Positions 52,003 to 61,230 of a DNA stretch of 64,000 nt are shown piece after piece. The number at the start of each line of letters is the position of its first letter. The first letter of the stretch is position 1. The notes under the pieces are model-generated. The model searched no databases and had not been told where the DNA came from. It was given only the letters and a program-made list of their open reading frames with translations. The stretch lies in NCBI RefSeq assembly GCF_027943945.1, contig NZ_AP027141.1, positions 558,001-622,000 on the forward strand. The letters run 5' to 3'. The position numbers and the translations under genes were made by a program. The DNA comes from Microbacterium terricola (lineage in GTDB: Bacteria > Actinomycetota > Actinomycetes > Actinomycetales > Microbacteriaceae).

Positions 52003-52986
52003 ATGACCACGGATCTCGCGGGCACGGCGGGGCGGACCGGGGGCGACCCCGGTCCGGCCCCCACGCCCGCTCCCCCCGCAGGCGAGGCGCCCCCGGCGAG
52101 GAAGCGGCGCCGTCTCCTCGGCAGGCACCCGCTCGGGCTCCTGCTCGCAGCGCCCTACATCGTGTTCGTGCTCGTGGTGTTCGCGTATCCCGTCGTGTTC
52201 GCGGTGTGGATCTCGTTCCACGACTACTTCTTCGCGGCCCCGGGAGCGGTCGTGGACCGCCCGTTCGTCGGGTTCGACAACTACGTCGACGTGCTCACGG
52301 ACTCCGACGTCTGGCAGTCGTTCCGCAACGTGGCGGTCTTCCTCATCATCAACGTGCCGCTGACGGTGGTCCTGTCGATCGTCCTGGCGACGGCGCTCGA
52401 CCGGGTGGTGCATGCCCGCACGTTCTTCCGGGTGAGCTACTACGTGCCGTTCGTCACAGCATCCGTCGCCGTGGTCGCCGTCTGGCTCTTCCTCTTCTCA
52501 CGGGACGGGCTGGTCAACACCGTGCTCGGGCCGCTCGCTCCGGATCCGTCCTGGCTCGTCAACCCCCTGCTCGCGATGCCGACGATCGCCTTCTTCGTCA
52601 CCTGGAAGGGCCTGGGCTTCTACATCCTGCTCTACCTGGCCGCACTTCAGAACGTGCCGAAGGAGCTCTACGAGTCGGCGGCGATGGACGGCGGCGGGCG
52701 CGTGCGTCAGTTCTTCTCCGTGACCGTGCCAGGTGTGCGCACCGCGACGTTCCTCGTCCTGCTGCTGTCGACGATCACCGGCGCGAACCTCTTCACCGAG
52801 CCGTATCTGCTCACCGGAGGCGGCGGTCCCAACGGCGCGTCCACCTCGCCCGTGCTGCTGATGTACCAGCGGGGGATCGAGCAGCAGAACCCCGGGGTGG
52901 CTGCGGCCATCGGAGTGATCCTCATCATCGGGGTGCTCCTGCTCGCCTGGATCCAGCGTCGCCTGGTCGGAAGGGATGAGTCATGA
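52003..52986 (+). CDS. Sugar ABC transporter permease (MalF-like)
   Basis: This is a 327-residue membrane protein with six helices after a Pro/Ala-rich cytoplasmic start of about 40 residues. The EAA loop that contacts the ATPase is YESAAMDGGGRVRQFFSVTVPGVR. The start at 52003 is 1 bp after the receptor stop codon; it overlaps the next gene by 4 nt. Confidence 0.9.
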   Translation: MTTDLAGTAGRTGGDPGPAPTPAPPAGEAPPARKRRRLLGRHPLGLLLAAPYIVFVLVVFAYPVVFAVWISFHDYFFAAPGAVVDRPFVGFDNYVDVLTDSDVWQSFRNVAVFLIINVPLTVVLSIVLATALDRVVHARTFFRVSYYVPFVTASVAVVAVWLFLFSRDGLVNTVLGPLAPDPSWLVNPLLAMPTIAFFVTWKGLGFYILLYLAALQNVPKELYESAAMDGGGRVRQFFSVTVPGVRTATFLVLLLSTITGANLFTEPYLLTGGGGPNGASTSPVLLMYQRGIEQQNPGVAAAIGVILIIGVLLLAWIQRRLVGRDES

Positions 52987-53822
52987 AGCGCGCACTCGGA
53001 AGCAGCGCCGCGCTCTATGTCGTGCTGAGCCTCGGTGCCCTCGCCTTCCTCTTCCCCTTCTACTACATGGTCGTCGGCTCGCTGCAGACTGATGTCGACA
53101 CGACGCTCGCGGGCGCGTTCCCGAACCCCGCCAACATCACGGTCGAGAACTACGTCGCCATCAATGAGCGGATCAATCTCGTTCAGGGGCTCGTGAACTC
53201 CGGCATCTTCACCGGCGGTGTGCTCCTGGGCACGGTCGTCTTCGGCGTCCTCGCCGGATACGCGCTCGCGGTGCTGGAATGGCGCGGCCGCGGAACGACG
53301 TTCGCGATCCTCCTGCTCGTCCAGATCGTGCCGTTCCAGATGCTGATGATCCCGCTCTACGTGATGATCGCGCGGGACTTCGGCCTCTCGGACAACTACC
53401 TGGGGATGATCCTGCCCTTCCTGATCAGCTCCACCGCGGTGCTGATCTTCCGGCAGTACTTCCTACAGCTGCCCAAGGACCTCTTCTCGGCCGCCCGCAT
53501 CGACGGCGCGGGGGAGTTCCGGCTGCTGTGGAGCGTCGCGCTGCCGCTTGTGCGACCGGCGCTGCTGACCGCGGTGCTGCTCACGTTCATCGGTCCGTGG
53601 AACGAGTTCCTCTGGCCGTTCCTCATCACCAAGGAGGCCTCGATGCAGCCCCTGGCTGTCTCCCTCGCGAACTTCATCTCCAACGTGGCCGCCTCCACGG
53701 CGAACCCGTTCGGAGCGATGATGGCGGGCGCTGTCGTGCTGGCGGTCCCCGCGGTCACCCTGTTCGTCGTGTTCCAGCGCTACTTCAAGTCGAACGACCT
53801 CGGATCCGGGGTGAAGGGCTGA
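52983..53822 (+). CDS. Sugar ABC transporter permease (MalG-like)
   Basis: This is a 279-residue membrane protein with six helices and the EAA loop FSAARIDGAGEFRLLWSVALPLVRPA. The N-terminus LGALAFLFPFYYMVVGSLQT and a C-terminal VTLFVVFQRYFKSNDLGSGVKG are typical of MalG-type carbohydrate permeases. Confidence 0.9.
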   Translation: MKRALGSSAALYVVLSLGALAFLFPFYYMVVGSLQTDVDTTLAGAFPNPANITVENYVAINERINLVQGLVNSGIFTGGVLLGTVVFGVLAGYALAVLEWRGRGTTFAILLLVQIVPFQMLMIPLYVMIARDFGLSDNYLGMILPFLISSTAVLIFRQYFLQLPKDLFSAARIDGAGEFRLLWSVALPLVRPALLTAVLLTFIGPWNEFLWPFLITKEASMQPLAVSLANFISNVAASTANPFGAMMAGAVVLAVPAVTLFVVFQRYFKSNDLGSGVKG

Positions 53823-53824
53823 TC

Positions 53825-54898
53825 ATGGTCGACTCCATCCCCTACCGCCTCACCCGCATGGGCGTCATCATGACGCCCGACCCCGAGGACCCGAACGAAG
53901 CCGAAGGCGTGCTCAACCCTGGTTCGGGCCGCGGACCGGACGGCGAGCTGTACCTGCTCCCGCGCCTCGTCGCCGGCGGCAACGTGTCGCGCGTCGGTCT
54001 CGCCAAGGTGCTCGTCGACGACGGCGTCCCGGTGGGCGTCGAACGCGTGGGCGTCGTGCTCGAGCCCGACCGCGGCTGGGAGCGCGGTGTCGGCAATGCC
54101 GGCGTCGAAGACCCGCGCACGACGTGGATCGACGTGCTCGGGCTGCACGTCATGACCTACGTCGCCTACGGTCCGCTCGGGCCGCGCACCGCCGTCGCGG
54201 TGTCGACCGACCTGCGCGAGTGGCAGCGTCTGGGGCCGGCGCTGTTCCGGTACGACGACGCCCTCGACATGGACCTCAACCTCTTCCACAACAAGGACAC
54301 GTCGTTCTTCCCCGAGCCGGTGACAGCTCCGGACGGCACCCGGTCGCTCGCGGTGCTGCATCGGCCGATGTGGGACCTCGACGAGACCAAGGCAGGGCAG
54401 GGCATCCGCGTGCCCGCCGGAGTCACCGACCAGCGTCAGTCGATCTGGATCAGCTACGTGCCGCTCGACGCGGTCGAGTCCGACCTCGGCGCCCTGACCC
54501 TCTGGGGCCAGCACCGTTTCGTCGCCGGCCCGGAGTTCGCGTTCGAAGAGCTCAAGATCGGCGGCGGTCCGCCGCCGCGGCGGGTGCCGGAGGGGTGGCT
54601 CGTGATGCATCACGGGGTCACCGGGGTGCTCGAAGATGCGTTCGCCCCGCAGCAGCGCGTCAACTACGCCGCCGGGGTCCTCATCCTCGACGCCGACGAC
54701 CCTTCCCGCGTCGTCGCACGCACCGCCGAGCCCCTGCTGGCACCGGAAACCGACGACGAGCGCAGCGGCATCGTGCCGAACGTCGTCTTCCCCACCGCGA
54801 TCGAGGAGGTCGAAGGCCGGCTCTTCGTCTTCTACGGGATGGCCGACTCGAAGATCGGCGTCGCCCTGCTCGAACGCACAGACCCGCCTGACACCTGA
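53825..54898 (+). CDS. GH130-family glycosidase/phosphorylase
   Basis: This is a 357-residue cytoplasmic five-bladed beta-propeller of GH130. Family motifs are GVEDPRTTWID, FHNKDTSFFPEP, LHRPMWD, LVMHHGVTGVL and GRLFVFYGMADSKIGVA. GH130 enzymes are beta-mannoside phosphorylases or beta-1,2-mannosidases; the sequence alone does not separate these. The gene follows the MalG-like gene by 2 bp, so it probably processes the imported sugar inside the cell. This points to a beta-mannoside as transporter cargo. Confidence 0.85.
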   Translation: MVDSIPYRLTRMGVIMTPDPEDPNEAEGVLNPGSGRGPDGELYLLPRLVAGGNVSRVGLAKVLVDDGVPVGVERVGVVLEPDRGWERGVGNAGVEDPRTTWIDVLGLHVMTYVAYGPLGPRTAVAVSTDLREWQRLGPALFRYDDALDMDLNLFHNKDTSFFPEPVTAPDGTRSLAVLHRPMWDLDETKAGQGIRVPAGVTDQRQSIWISYVPLDAVESDLGALTLWGQHRFVAGPEFAFEELKIGGGPPPRRVPEGWLVMHHGVTGVLEDAFAPQQRVNYAAGVLILDADDPSRVVARTAEPLLAPETDDERSGIVPNVVFPTAIEEVEGRLFVFYGMADSKIGVALLERTDPPDT

Positions 54899-54921
54899 AC
54901 CGCACGATCGGAGAACCGACG

Positions 54922-56970
54922 ATGAACCTTTCCGCACGGCGGGGCGTTCGCGCCGCCGCCGCACTCGGCGCCGCCGCGACGCTCGTCCTGACGCTGGTCG
55001 CACCCGCGTCAGCTCAGGCGTCCACGGGGATCCCGGCCGCCACGCAGGTGCAGGCTCCGACGCCGGACCCGCTCACCAACCTGGCGCACCTCGACTTCCT
55101 GCTCGACGAGGCGACGCCCGCCGAGGATGTCGCAGGGCACACGACGTATCGCCTGGCCGACGAGCCGACTCTCGTGATGCCGTGGACGTACGCCGACGCC
55201 CGACCGGGCGGCACGTTCGAGCGCGTGGGCGGGGGAGGGTTCAACGAGGAGACCGGCTACTGGAACCAGGGCGCGTACAACGCCGACGACATCGCACGCG
55301 CCGCCGTGGTCTATCTGCGGCACTGGCACCAGACGGGGGCGGATTCGAGCCGCGCCTCGGCGTACGAGATGCTGCGGTCGATTACCTACCTGCAGACGAC
55401 CGAGGGTGACAACGCCGGCAATGTCGTCCTCTGGATGCAGCCGGACGGAACGCTGACTCCCTCGGCCGTGCCGGCCGAGCTGCCGGATCCGTCGGACTCG
55501 GGCCCCAGCTACTGGCTGGCCCGCACGATCTGGGCGCTCGGCGAGGGCTACGCGGCCTTCGAGGACGACGACCCCGCCTTCGCCGCCTTCCTCGAGGACC
55601 GGCTCGCTCTCGCGATCGACGCCGTGGAGCGTCAGGTGCTCGTCCGCTACGGCGAATGGGCCGAATCCGACGGCATGCGCGTTCCGGCATGGCTCATCGT
55701 GAACGGAGCGGATGCCTCGGCCGAGGCAGTGCTCGGACTCGCGGCGCGCGTGCGCGCCGTTCCGACCGATGCCGACGCCACGGCCGCCCTCCGGCAGCTC
55801 GCCGAGGGCATCGCGGCGATGAGCGCCGGCGGTCCCGGCTCCTGGCCCTACGGTGCGGTGCTGCCGTGGGCGGAGTCGCGGAGCATGTGGCACGCCTGGG
55901 GCTCCCAGATGCCGGCGGCGCTCGCCGAGGCATCCGTCGTGCTCGACGATCCGTCGCTGGCGGAGCCCGCCGTGCGCGATGCGGCCGTCTTCACGCCGAC
56001 TCTGCTCACCGCGGGCGGCCCCGACAACGGCTGGTTCCCGACGCCCGCCGACCGCGTGCAGATCGCCTACGGCGCGGACGCGCGGGTGCAGTCGCTGCTG
56101 GCGGTGGCAGACGCGACCGGCTCGAGAGGGTTCGCGCAGCTCGCGGCCATGCAGGCTGCCTGGTTCTTCGGGGCCAACCACGCCGGTGCCGCGATGTACG
56201 ACCCCGCGACCGGGATCGCCTTCGACGGCCTCCAGCCGAACGGCGACGTCAACCCGAACAGCGGTGCCGAGAGCACGATCCACGCGCTGCTCACGATGCT
56301 CGCGCTCGACGCGCGCCCGGCTGTCGCCGCACGCACGCTCGCGAGCACCGAGGTCGTCGACCGCGACGGGCTCCGGGTGGTCGAAGCGGAGTCCGCGGTG
56401 CGCACCAGGGGCACGGTGACTGCTCCGACCCCCTGGACGGGCGAATCGCTGTGGTCGGGCGGCGGCCTGCTGCTGGAGGCCGGCGACAGGGCGGTGTTCG
56501 ACATCGGCCGCGCCCGCACGGCGCGCACGGTCGAGCCGGTCGTCTGGTCGGCGCCCGGAACGGCGAGCAGATCGACGTGGACGGCCGACCGGGGGTGGAT
56601 CGGCCGACTCGCCGAGGACGCGCCGCCGCAGGGCATCTCACCGGTCCCGGGGGTCCTCCTGCCCCATGAGCTCGACCGGCTCGTCCCGGCGAACCGTCGC
56701 ACGGTCGCGGTGACCGTGACGCGCGGTTCGCTCGAACTCGACGCGCTGCTGATCCGCCCGAAGGTCTCGCGCCTGGTCCTCGGCGGGGAGACGCGCACAG
56801 AGCTCGTGCACTCCGCATCGGCGAAGCCCACCTCCGTCCGGGTGGGTGGAGACCGGTCGACGACGATCCGCATCTACGACGTCGAAGGCACGCTCGTCCG
56901 CGAAATGCCGCGCCGCGGAGCGGGCACCATCGTGCTTCCGGCCGGAGGATTCGCGATCGCGACCGGCTGA
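54922..56970 (+). CDS. Secreted protein of unknown function, probably alpha/alpha-barrel carbohydrate-active
   Basis: This is a 682-residue protein. Residues 1-34 are a Sec signal peptide (cleavage near AQA). About residues 50-470 are helical with repeated aromatic motifs ([77 protein letters not shown]). These are reminiscent of (alpha/alpha)6-barrel glycosidases. The C-terminal 200 residues are beta-rich ([28 protein letters not shown]), like a carbohydrate-binding module. I do not recognise an established GH family. It is 23 bp after the GH130 gene in the same operon, so it may release the oligosaccharide that the importer takes up. Confidence 0.7.
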   Translation: MNLSARRGVRAAAALGAAATLVLTLVAPASAQASTGIPAATQVQAPTPDPLTNLAHLDFLLDEATPAEDVAGHTTYRLADEPTLVMPWTYADARPGGTFERVGGGGFNEETGYWNQGAYNADDIARAAVVYLRHWHQTGADSSRASAYEMLRSITYLQTTEGDNAGNVVLWMQPDGTLTPSAVPAELPDPSDSGPSYWLARTIWALGEGYAAFEDDDPAFAAFLEDRLALAIDAVERQVLVRYGEWAESDGMRVPAWLIVNGADASAEAVLGLAARVRAVPTDADATAALRQLAEGIAAMSAGGPGSWPYGAVLPWAESRSMWHAWGSQMPAALAEASVVLDDPSLAEPAVRDAAVFTPTLLTAGGPDNGWFPTPADRVQIAYGADARVQSLLAVADATGSRGFAQLAAMQAAWFFGANHAGAAMYDPATGIAFDGLQPNGDVNPNSGAESTIHALLTMLALDARPAVAARTLASTEVVDRDGLRVVEAESAVRTRGTVTAPTPWTGESLWSGGGLLLEAGDRAVFDIGRARTARTVEPVVWSAPGTASRSTWTADRGWIGRLAEDAPPQGISPVPGVLLPHELDRLVPANRRTVAVTVTRGSLELDALLIRPKVSRLVLGGETRTELVHSASAKPTSVRVGGDRSTTIRIYDVEGTLVREMPRRGAGTIVLPAGGFAIATG

Positions 56971-56976
56971 GCCACT

Positions 56977-57006
56977 CCCCGCCGCGCCCACGAGGGCGCG
57001 GCGGGG
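56977..57006 (+). terminator. Terminator hairpin of the LacI/GH130 operon
   Basis: A perfect 13-bp stem (CCCCGCCGCGCCC at 56977-56989, complement at 56994-57006) has an ACGA loop, 6 bp after the stop codon. No T-tract. Confidence 0.8.
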
Positions 57007-57073
57007 TGACACACGTGTCGGCGAGGCTCACGGTCGTGTCCGATTTCCGCGAGCCGCACGCCGTCGCGCGTGC

Positions 57074-57079
57074 CAGGCT
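57074..57079 (+). promoter_or_regulatory. Possible -10 box CAGGCT before the Ada-AlkA gene
   Basis: CAGGCT ends 7 nt before the ATG at 57087. It resembles the TANNNT boxes elsewhere except for the first base. Confidence 0.35.
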
Positions 57080-57086
57080 TGAGGTC

Positions 57087-58622
57087 ATGAGCACCACCGC
57101 GATGACCTTCGACGAGCGCTACCGCGCGATCGACTCGCGCGATTCCCGCTTCGACGGGCAGTTCGTCACCGCGGTGCGCTCGACGGGCATCTACTGCCGC
57201 CCGAGCTGCCCCGCGCGCACGCCCAAGCCGGCCAACGTCACGTTCTACGCGACATCGGCAGCGGCGCACGAGGCGGGCTACCGCGCGTGCAAGCGCTGCC
57301 TGCCCGAGGCGGCGCCCGGATCGCCCGAGTGGAATATGCGCGGCGACACCGCAGGACGCGCGATGCGGCTGATCGCCGACGGGGTGGTCGAGCGCGAGGG
57401 CGTACCGGGGCTCGCTGCGCACCTGGGGTACTCGCCTCGCCACCTCACCCGCCTGCTCACCGCTGAGCTCGGTGCAGGACCGCTCGCCCTCAGCCGGGCG
57501 CAGCGCGCGCACACCGCCAGGATGCTGCTCGTGGGCACCGACCTGCCCGCTGCCGACGTCGCCTTCTCGGCCGGCTTCGCCAGCATCCGGCAGTTCAACG
57601 ACACCGTCCGCGAGGTGTTCGGGATGACGCCGCTCGCGCTGCGCGCACGACGCCCGTCGGCAGCGGCCGGGAGCGGGGGAGCCGGCGTCGGCGCCCCCTC
57701 CGGGCTCATCGACCTCGTGCTGCCCCACCGCGGTCCGCTGGACGCGGACGGGCTCTTCGCCTGGATGGCCGCCCGAGCCCTGCCCGGCGTCGAGACGGCG
57801 ACTCCCACCTCGTTCTCCCGGGCGCTGCGCCTGGCGGGCGGCCCCGCGTGGTTCGAGCTGCGCCTCGACGTGACCGGCCGCGTGCGCATGCGCGCGCGCC
57901 TGACCCACCTCGGCGACCTTCCCTCGCTCGTGGCGCGTTCCCGCCGGCTCTTCGACCTGGATGCCGACCCGATCGCCGTCGACGAGGCGCTGACGCGGCA
58001 GCCCGAGCTCGCTCCGCTCGTCGCCGTGGTGCCCGGCATCCGCGTCCCGGGCGCGGCCGACCCGCACGAGATGCTCATCCGCGGGATGGTCGGGCAGCAG
58101 ATCACGGTCGTCGCCGCGCGCACGGCGCTCACGCGGCTGGCCGACGCCCTCGGCGACGAGGTCGACGGGTTCGGGGGAGACACCCGGCTGTTCCCGACCA
58201 TGTCCGCCATCGCCGAACGCGGGCACGAGGTGCTGCGCGGACCCGCCGCGCGCATCCGCGCCATCACCGGCGCCGCCGCCGCGCTCGCCGACGGCTCGCT
58301 GACCCTCACCAGCGGCGACGACGGCGTCGAGCAGCGCGCCGCTCTGCTGCAGATGCCCGGCATCGGCCCCTGGACCGCCGACTACGTCCGCATGCGCGTG
58401 CTCGGCGACCCCGACGTCACGCTCCCCGGCGATGTCGCCGTGCGAGCCGGCGCGGCTGCTGCCGGCATCCCCGCCGAGCCCCGGTCGTTCGACGCGTGGG
58501 CCGCCCGCACCGCCCCGTGGCGCTCCTACCTCACCGCCCACCTGTGGCGCGCGGCGCCTGTGCGGCCGAGCCGCGCCGCCGACCGACCGCTCGCACCCGA
58601 TTCGAGGGAGACCACGACATGA
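57087..58622 (+). CDS. Ada zinc domain / AraC HTH / AlkA glycosylase fusion
   Basis: This is a 511-residue DNA-alkylation protein. Residues about 10-80 are the Ada zinc domain with all four cysteines (YCRPSCPAR and [10 protein letters not shown]), one of which accepts methyl from DNA phosphotriesters. Residues about 90-190 are an AraC-type helix-turn-helix ([44 protein letters not shown]). Residues about 205-500 are a 3-methyladenine-DNA glycosylase of AlkA type, with the HhH motif [24 protein letters not shown] and its catalytic Asp. The protein could thus sense, regulate and excise. The ATG at 57087 gives [12 protein letters not shown]. It overlaps the methyltransferase gene by 4 nt. Confidence 0.9.
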   Translation: MSTTAMTFDERYRAIDSRDSRFDGQFVTAVRSTGIYCRPSCPARTPKPANVTFYATSAAAHEAGYRACKRCLPEAAPGSPEWNMRGDTAGRAMRLIADGVVEREGVPGLAAHLGYSPRHLTRLLTAELGAGPLALSRAQRAHTARMLLVGTDLPAADVAFSAGFASIRQFNDTVREVFGMTPLALRARRPSAAAGSGGAGVGAPSGLIDLVLPHRGPLDADGLFAWMAARALPGVETATPTSFSRALRLAGGPAWFELRLDVTGRVRMRARLTHLGDLPSLVARSRRLFDLDADPIAVDEALTRQPELAPLVAVVPGIRVPGAADPHEMLIRGMVGQQITVVAARTALTRLADALGDEVDGFGGDTRLFPTMSAIAERGHEVLRGPAARIRAITGAAAALADGSLTLTSGDDGVEQRAALLQMPGIGPWTADYVRMRVLGDPDVTLPGDVAVRAGAAAAGIPAEPRSFDAWAARTAPWRSYLTAHLWRAAPVRPSRAADRPLAPDSRETTT

Positions 58623-59110
58623 CCGCCACCATCCAGACCATCGGCACCCCCGACGGCCCGTTCACGATCCTCGCCGACGACGCGGGACGCGTGCTCGCGT
58701 CCGGCTGGACCGCCGACCCCGACGCGATCCTGGCCCGCATCCGCACCCGGCCGGACGACGTCCGCGAAGGGGAGACGGATGCTGCCGCCGCCGCCCTCGC
58801 CTACTACGCCGGAGACCTCGGCGCCATCGACGCCGTCGCCGTCGCGCAGCCCGGGACGCCGATGCAGCAGGCCGGGTGGGCCGCGCTGCGGCGCATCGGA
58901 CCCGGTCGACCGCTGACCTACTCCGAGTTCGCCGCAGCCCTCGGGCAGCCGCGGGCCGTGCGGGCCGCAGCATCCATCTGCGCCCGCAACGCGCCCGCCC
59001 TGTTCGTGCCGTGCCACCGCGTCCTGCGCGGCGACGGCTCGCTCGGCGGGTTCGCGTGGGGCGTCGAGGTCAAGCAGAGCCTGCTCGCCCGGGAGCGCGC
59101 CGCCGTCTGA
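58619..59110 (+). CDS. ogt: Methylated-DNA--protein-cysteine S-methyltransferase
   Basis: This is a 163-residue suicide repair protein for O6-methylguanine. The active-site motif is [21 protein letters not shown], with the Arg-finger region [28 protein letters not shown]. The N-terminal domain is short, as in Ogt. Its ATG overlaps the Ada-AlkA stop codon by 4 nt, so the adaptive-response functions are distributed over two coupled genes. Confidence 0.93.
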   Translation: MTATIQTIGTPDGPFTILADDAGRVLASGWTADPDAILARIRTRPDDVREGETDAAAAALAYYAGDLGAIDAVAVAQPGTPMQQAGWAALRRIGPGRPLTYSEFAAALGQPRAVRAAASICARNAPALFVPCHRVLRGDGSLGGFAWGVEVKQSLLARERAAV

Positions 59111-59121
59111 TCACGGGGCAT

Positions 59122-59175
59122 TTGCACTCAGCAAACACTCAGGCATATTCTGGAGGGCTGCCGCCGCGCGGCGGC
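59122..59175 (+). promoter_or_regulatory. Promoter and leader hairpin before the ABC exporter operon
   Basis: TTGCAC (59122-59127) and TATTCT (59146-59151) form a -35/-10 pair with an 18-bp spacer. Transcription would start near 59158. The perfect GC palindrome GCCGCCGCGCGGCGGC (59160-59175) then forms the 5' end of the RNA. Confidence 0.6.
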
Positions 59176-59204
59176 ACCCCATTCACCGATCCGAGGAGGA
59201 CGCC

Positions 59205-59285
59205 ATGTACAAGGCCAACGTCATCGCCGAACAGGCTGCCGTCCTCCCCGCTTTCGGACCCGGCCTGCCGAGCCGAGGGAACTGA
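59205..59285 (+). CDS. 26-codon upstream ORF (leader peptide candidate)
   Basis: ATG at 59205 has a near-perfect Shine-Dalgarno (GAGGAGG, 59193-59199) 5 nt upstream. The peptide starts MYKANVIAEQ and ends LPSRGN, then TGA at 59283. It lies between a good promoter and the ABC exporter start at 59407, with 121 bp of GC-rich leader behind it that contains a GCGGAG/CTCCGC hairpin. The layout matches upstream ORFs that control drug-efflux genes through ribosome stalling or attenuation. A ribosomal-peptide precursor exported by the next genes is an alternative. Confidence 0.55.
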   Translation: MYKANVIAEQAAVLPAFGPGLPSRGN

Positions 59286-59406
59286 CCCGCGGAGCACTCC
59301 TCCGCCGCGGCATATCCACGCCGCCTCGCACGTTCCCCTCTCGTGAGGCCCCTACGCGTTCGCGCGCCCCCACGCTCTCCGTCGCCTCGACACACCCCCA
59401 AGGATC

Positions 59407-61230
59407 ATGACCTCCACCGCAGAACATCCACGGTCCGACCTCTCGACCCTCCGCGCGCTGGGGCGGCTGCTGCCGTTCGCGCGCCCTGTGCTGCCGCGCC
59501 TCATCCTCGGCGCGGTCAGCGCCCTGTTCGCGAGCCTGCTCGCCCTCACGATCCCGCTGATCCTCGAGGGCATCGTCGCGGGCCCGATCGCCTCCGGCGA
59601 CATCCGCCAGATCATCTGGGGCTCTGCCCTCGTGCTGGCCCTGGGCCTCGGCGAGGCGCTCATGGTGTACCTGCGCCGCTGGTTCGTCCTCGGACCGGCC
59701 ACCAAGGTCGAGTACGACCTGCGCACGACCTTCTATGCGCGCCTGCAGAGGCTGCCGGTCTCGTTCCACGACAAGTGGCAGTCCGGACAGCTGCTCAGCC
59801 GGATGATGCAGGACATCAGCATGCTGCGCCGCTGGATGGCCTTCGGCATCGTGCTGCTCGTCGTCAACGTGATCACGATCGTCGTCGGCTCCGCCCTGCT
59901 CTTCCAGTGGCACTGGCTGCTCGGCGCGATCTTCCTGGCGACCTCCGCTCCGCTCTGGTACGCCGGCTACCGCTTCGAGAAGACGTACGGCACGCTCGCG
60001 CGCCAGAGCCAGGACCAGGCCGGAGACCTCGCCACCTCCGTCGAGGAGAGCGTGCACGGCATCCGCGTCCTCAAGGCGTTCGGTCGCGGCAAGCACGCGC
60101 TCCAGAAGTTCACCCGTCAGGCGGAGACGCTCCGGCAGACGGAGCTGCGCAAGGCCGGCGCGGTCGGCCTGATCTGGTTCTGGCTCGTGCTGCTCCCCGA
60201 CATCGCGTTCGCGCTGTGCCTCGGCGCCGGCATCTACCTCGTCCAGCTCGGGCAGCTGCAGACCGCGGAGCTGATCGCCTTCTTCGCGATGGCCACGGTC
60301 CTGCGCTGGCCGATGGAGTCGATCGGCTTCCTGTTCTCGTTCATGCTCGACGCCCGCACCGCGACGGACCGCATCTTCGAGGTGTTCGACGAGGAGAACA
60401 CGATCGTCGATCCCGACAGCCCCGAGACCATCGTCCGGCCCCGTGGCGAGCTCGCCTTCGAAGGCGTGCACTTCCGCTACCCGGACGCCGCAGCCAAGGA
60501 GCGCGATCTGCTCGACGGCATCGACCTCGTGCTGCGCCCGGGCGAGACCATGGCGCTCGTCGGTCTCACCGGATCGGGCAAGACCACGCTCACCACGCTC
60601 CCCGCACGCCTCTACGACGTGACCGAGGGGCGCGTCACGGTGGACGGCATCGACATCCGCGATCTGGAGCTGTCCGAACTGCGCAGGCACGTCGGCATGG
60701 CGTTCGAGGATGCCACGCTGTTCTCCCAGACGGTGCGCGACAACGTCCTGCTCGGCCGCGAGGACCTCGAGCCGGGAAGCGCCGAGGCGGAGGCCGTCCT
60801 CCGTGAGGCGCTCCAGGTGGCGCAGGCCGCCTTCGTGGACGAGCTGCCCGACGGCGTCGACACCGTGATCGGCGAGGAGGGGCTCAGCCTCTCCGGCGGC
60901 CAGCGCCAGCGTCTCGCGCTCGCCCGCGCCGTGGCGGCGAGGCCCGCCGTGCTGGTGCTCGATGACCCCCTGTCCGCGCTCGACGTGGACACCGAGGCCC
61001 TCGTCGAGGACGCGCTGCGCGAGGTGCTGCACGAGACGACGGCCCTCGTCGTCGCGCACCGCCCGTCGACCGTGATGCTCGCCGACCGCGTGGCGCTGCT
61101 CGAAGCGGGCCGCATCACGGCGGTCGGACGCCACTCCGACCTGCTGCACGAGAGCGACCACTACCGACACGTGATCTCGAGCCTCGAGGTCGAAGAAGCC
61201 CGCCTGCGGGAGAGGGAGGTGAACCTGTGA
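59407..61230 (+). CDS. Heterodimeric ABC exporter, subunit 1 (degenerate ATP site)
   Basis: This is a 607-residue type IV exporter half: six membrane helices (about residues 25-310) and a C-terminal ATPase. Walker A is [11 protein letters not shown], the signature [15 protein letters not shown] is canonical, but Walker B reads [12 protein letters not shown] with Asp in place of the catalytic Glu. In heterodimeric exporters this defines the degenerate site. Partner deviations at 61227 fall in the same composite site. It is the first structural gene after the upstream ORF; AAGGA is only 2 nt before the ATG. Drugs, lipids or peptides are possible cargo. Confidence 0.88.
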   Translation: MTSTAEHPRSDLSTLRALGRLLPFARPVLPRLILGAVSALFASLLALTIPLILEGIVAGPIASGDIRQIIWGSALVLALGLGEALMVYLRRWFVLGPATKVEYDLRTTFYARLQRLPVSFHDKWQSGQLLSRMMQDISMLRRWMAFGIVLLVVNVITIVVGSALLFQWHWLLGAIFLATSAPLWYAGYRFEKTYGTLARQSQDQAGDLATSVEESVHGIRVLKAFGRGKHALQKFTRQAETLRQTELRKAGAVGLIWFWLVLLPDIAFALCLGAGIYLVQLGQLQTAELIAFFAMATVLRWPMESIGFLFSFMLDARTATDRIFEVFDEENTIVDPDSPETIVRPRGELAFEGVHFRYPDAAAKERDLLDGIDLVLRPGETMALVGLTGSGKTTLTTLPARLYDVTEGRVTVDGIDIRDLELSELRRHVGMAFEDATLFSQTVRDNVLLGREDLEPGSAEAEAVLREALQVAQAAFVDELPDGVDTVIGEEGLSLSGGQRQRLALARAVAARPAVLVLDDPLSALDVDTEALVEDALREVLHETTALVVAHRPSTVMLADRVALLEAGRITAVGRHSDLLHESDHYRHVISSLEVEEARLREREVNL

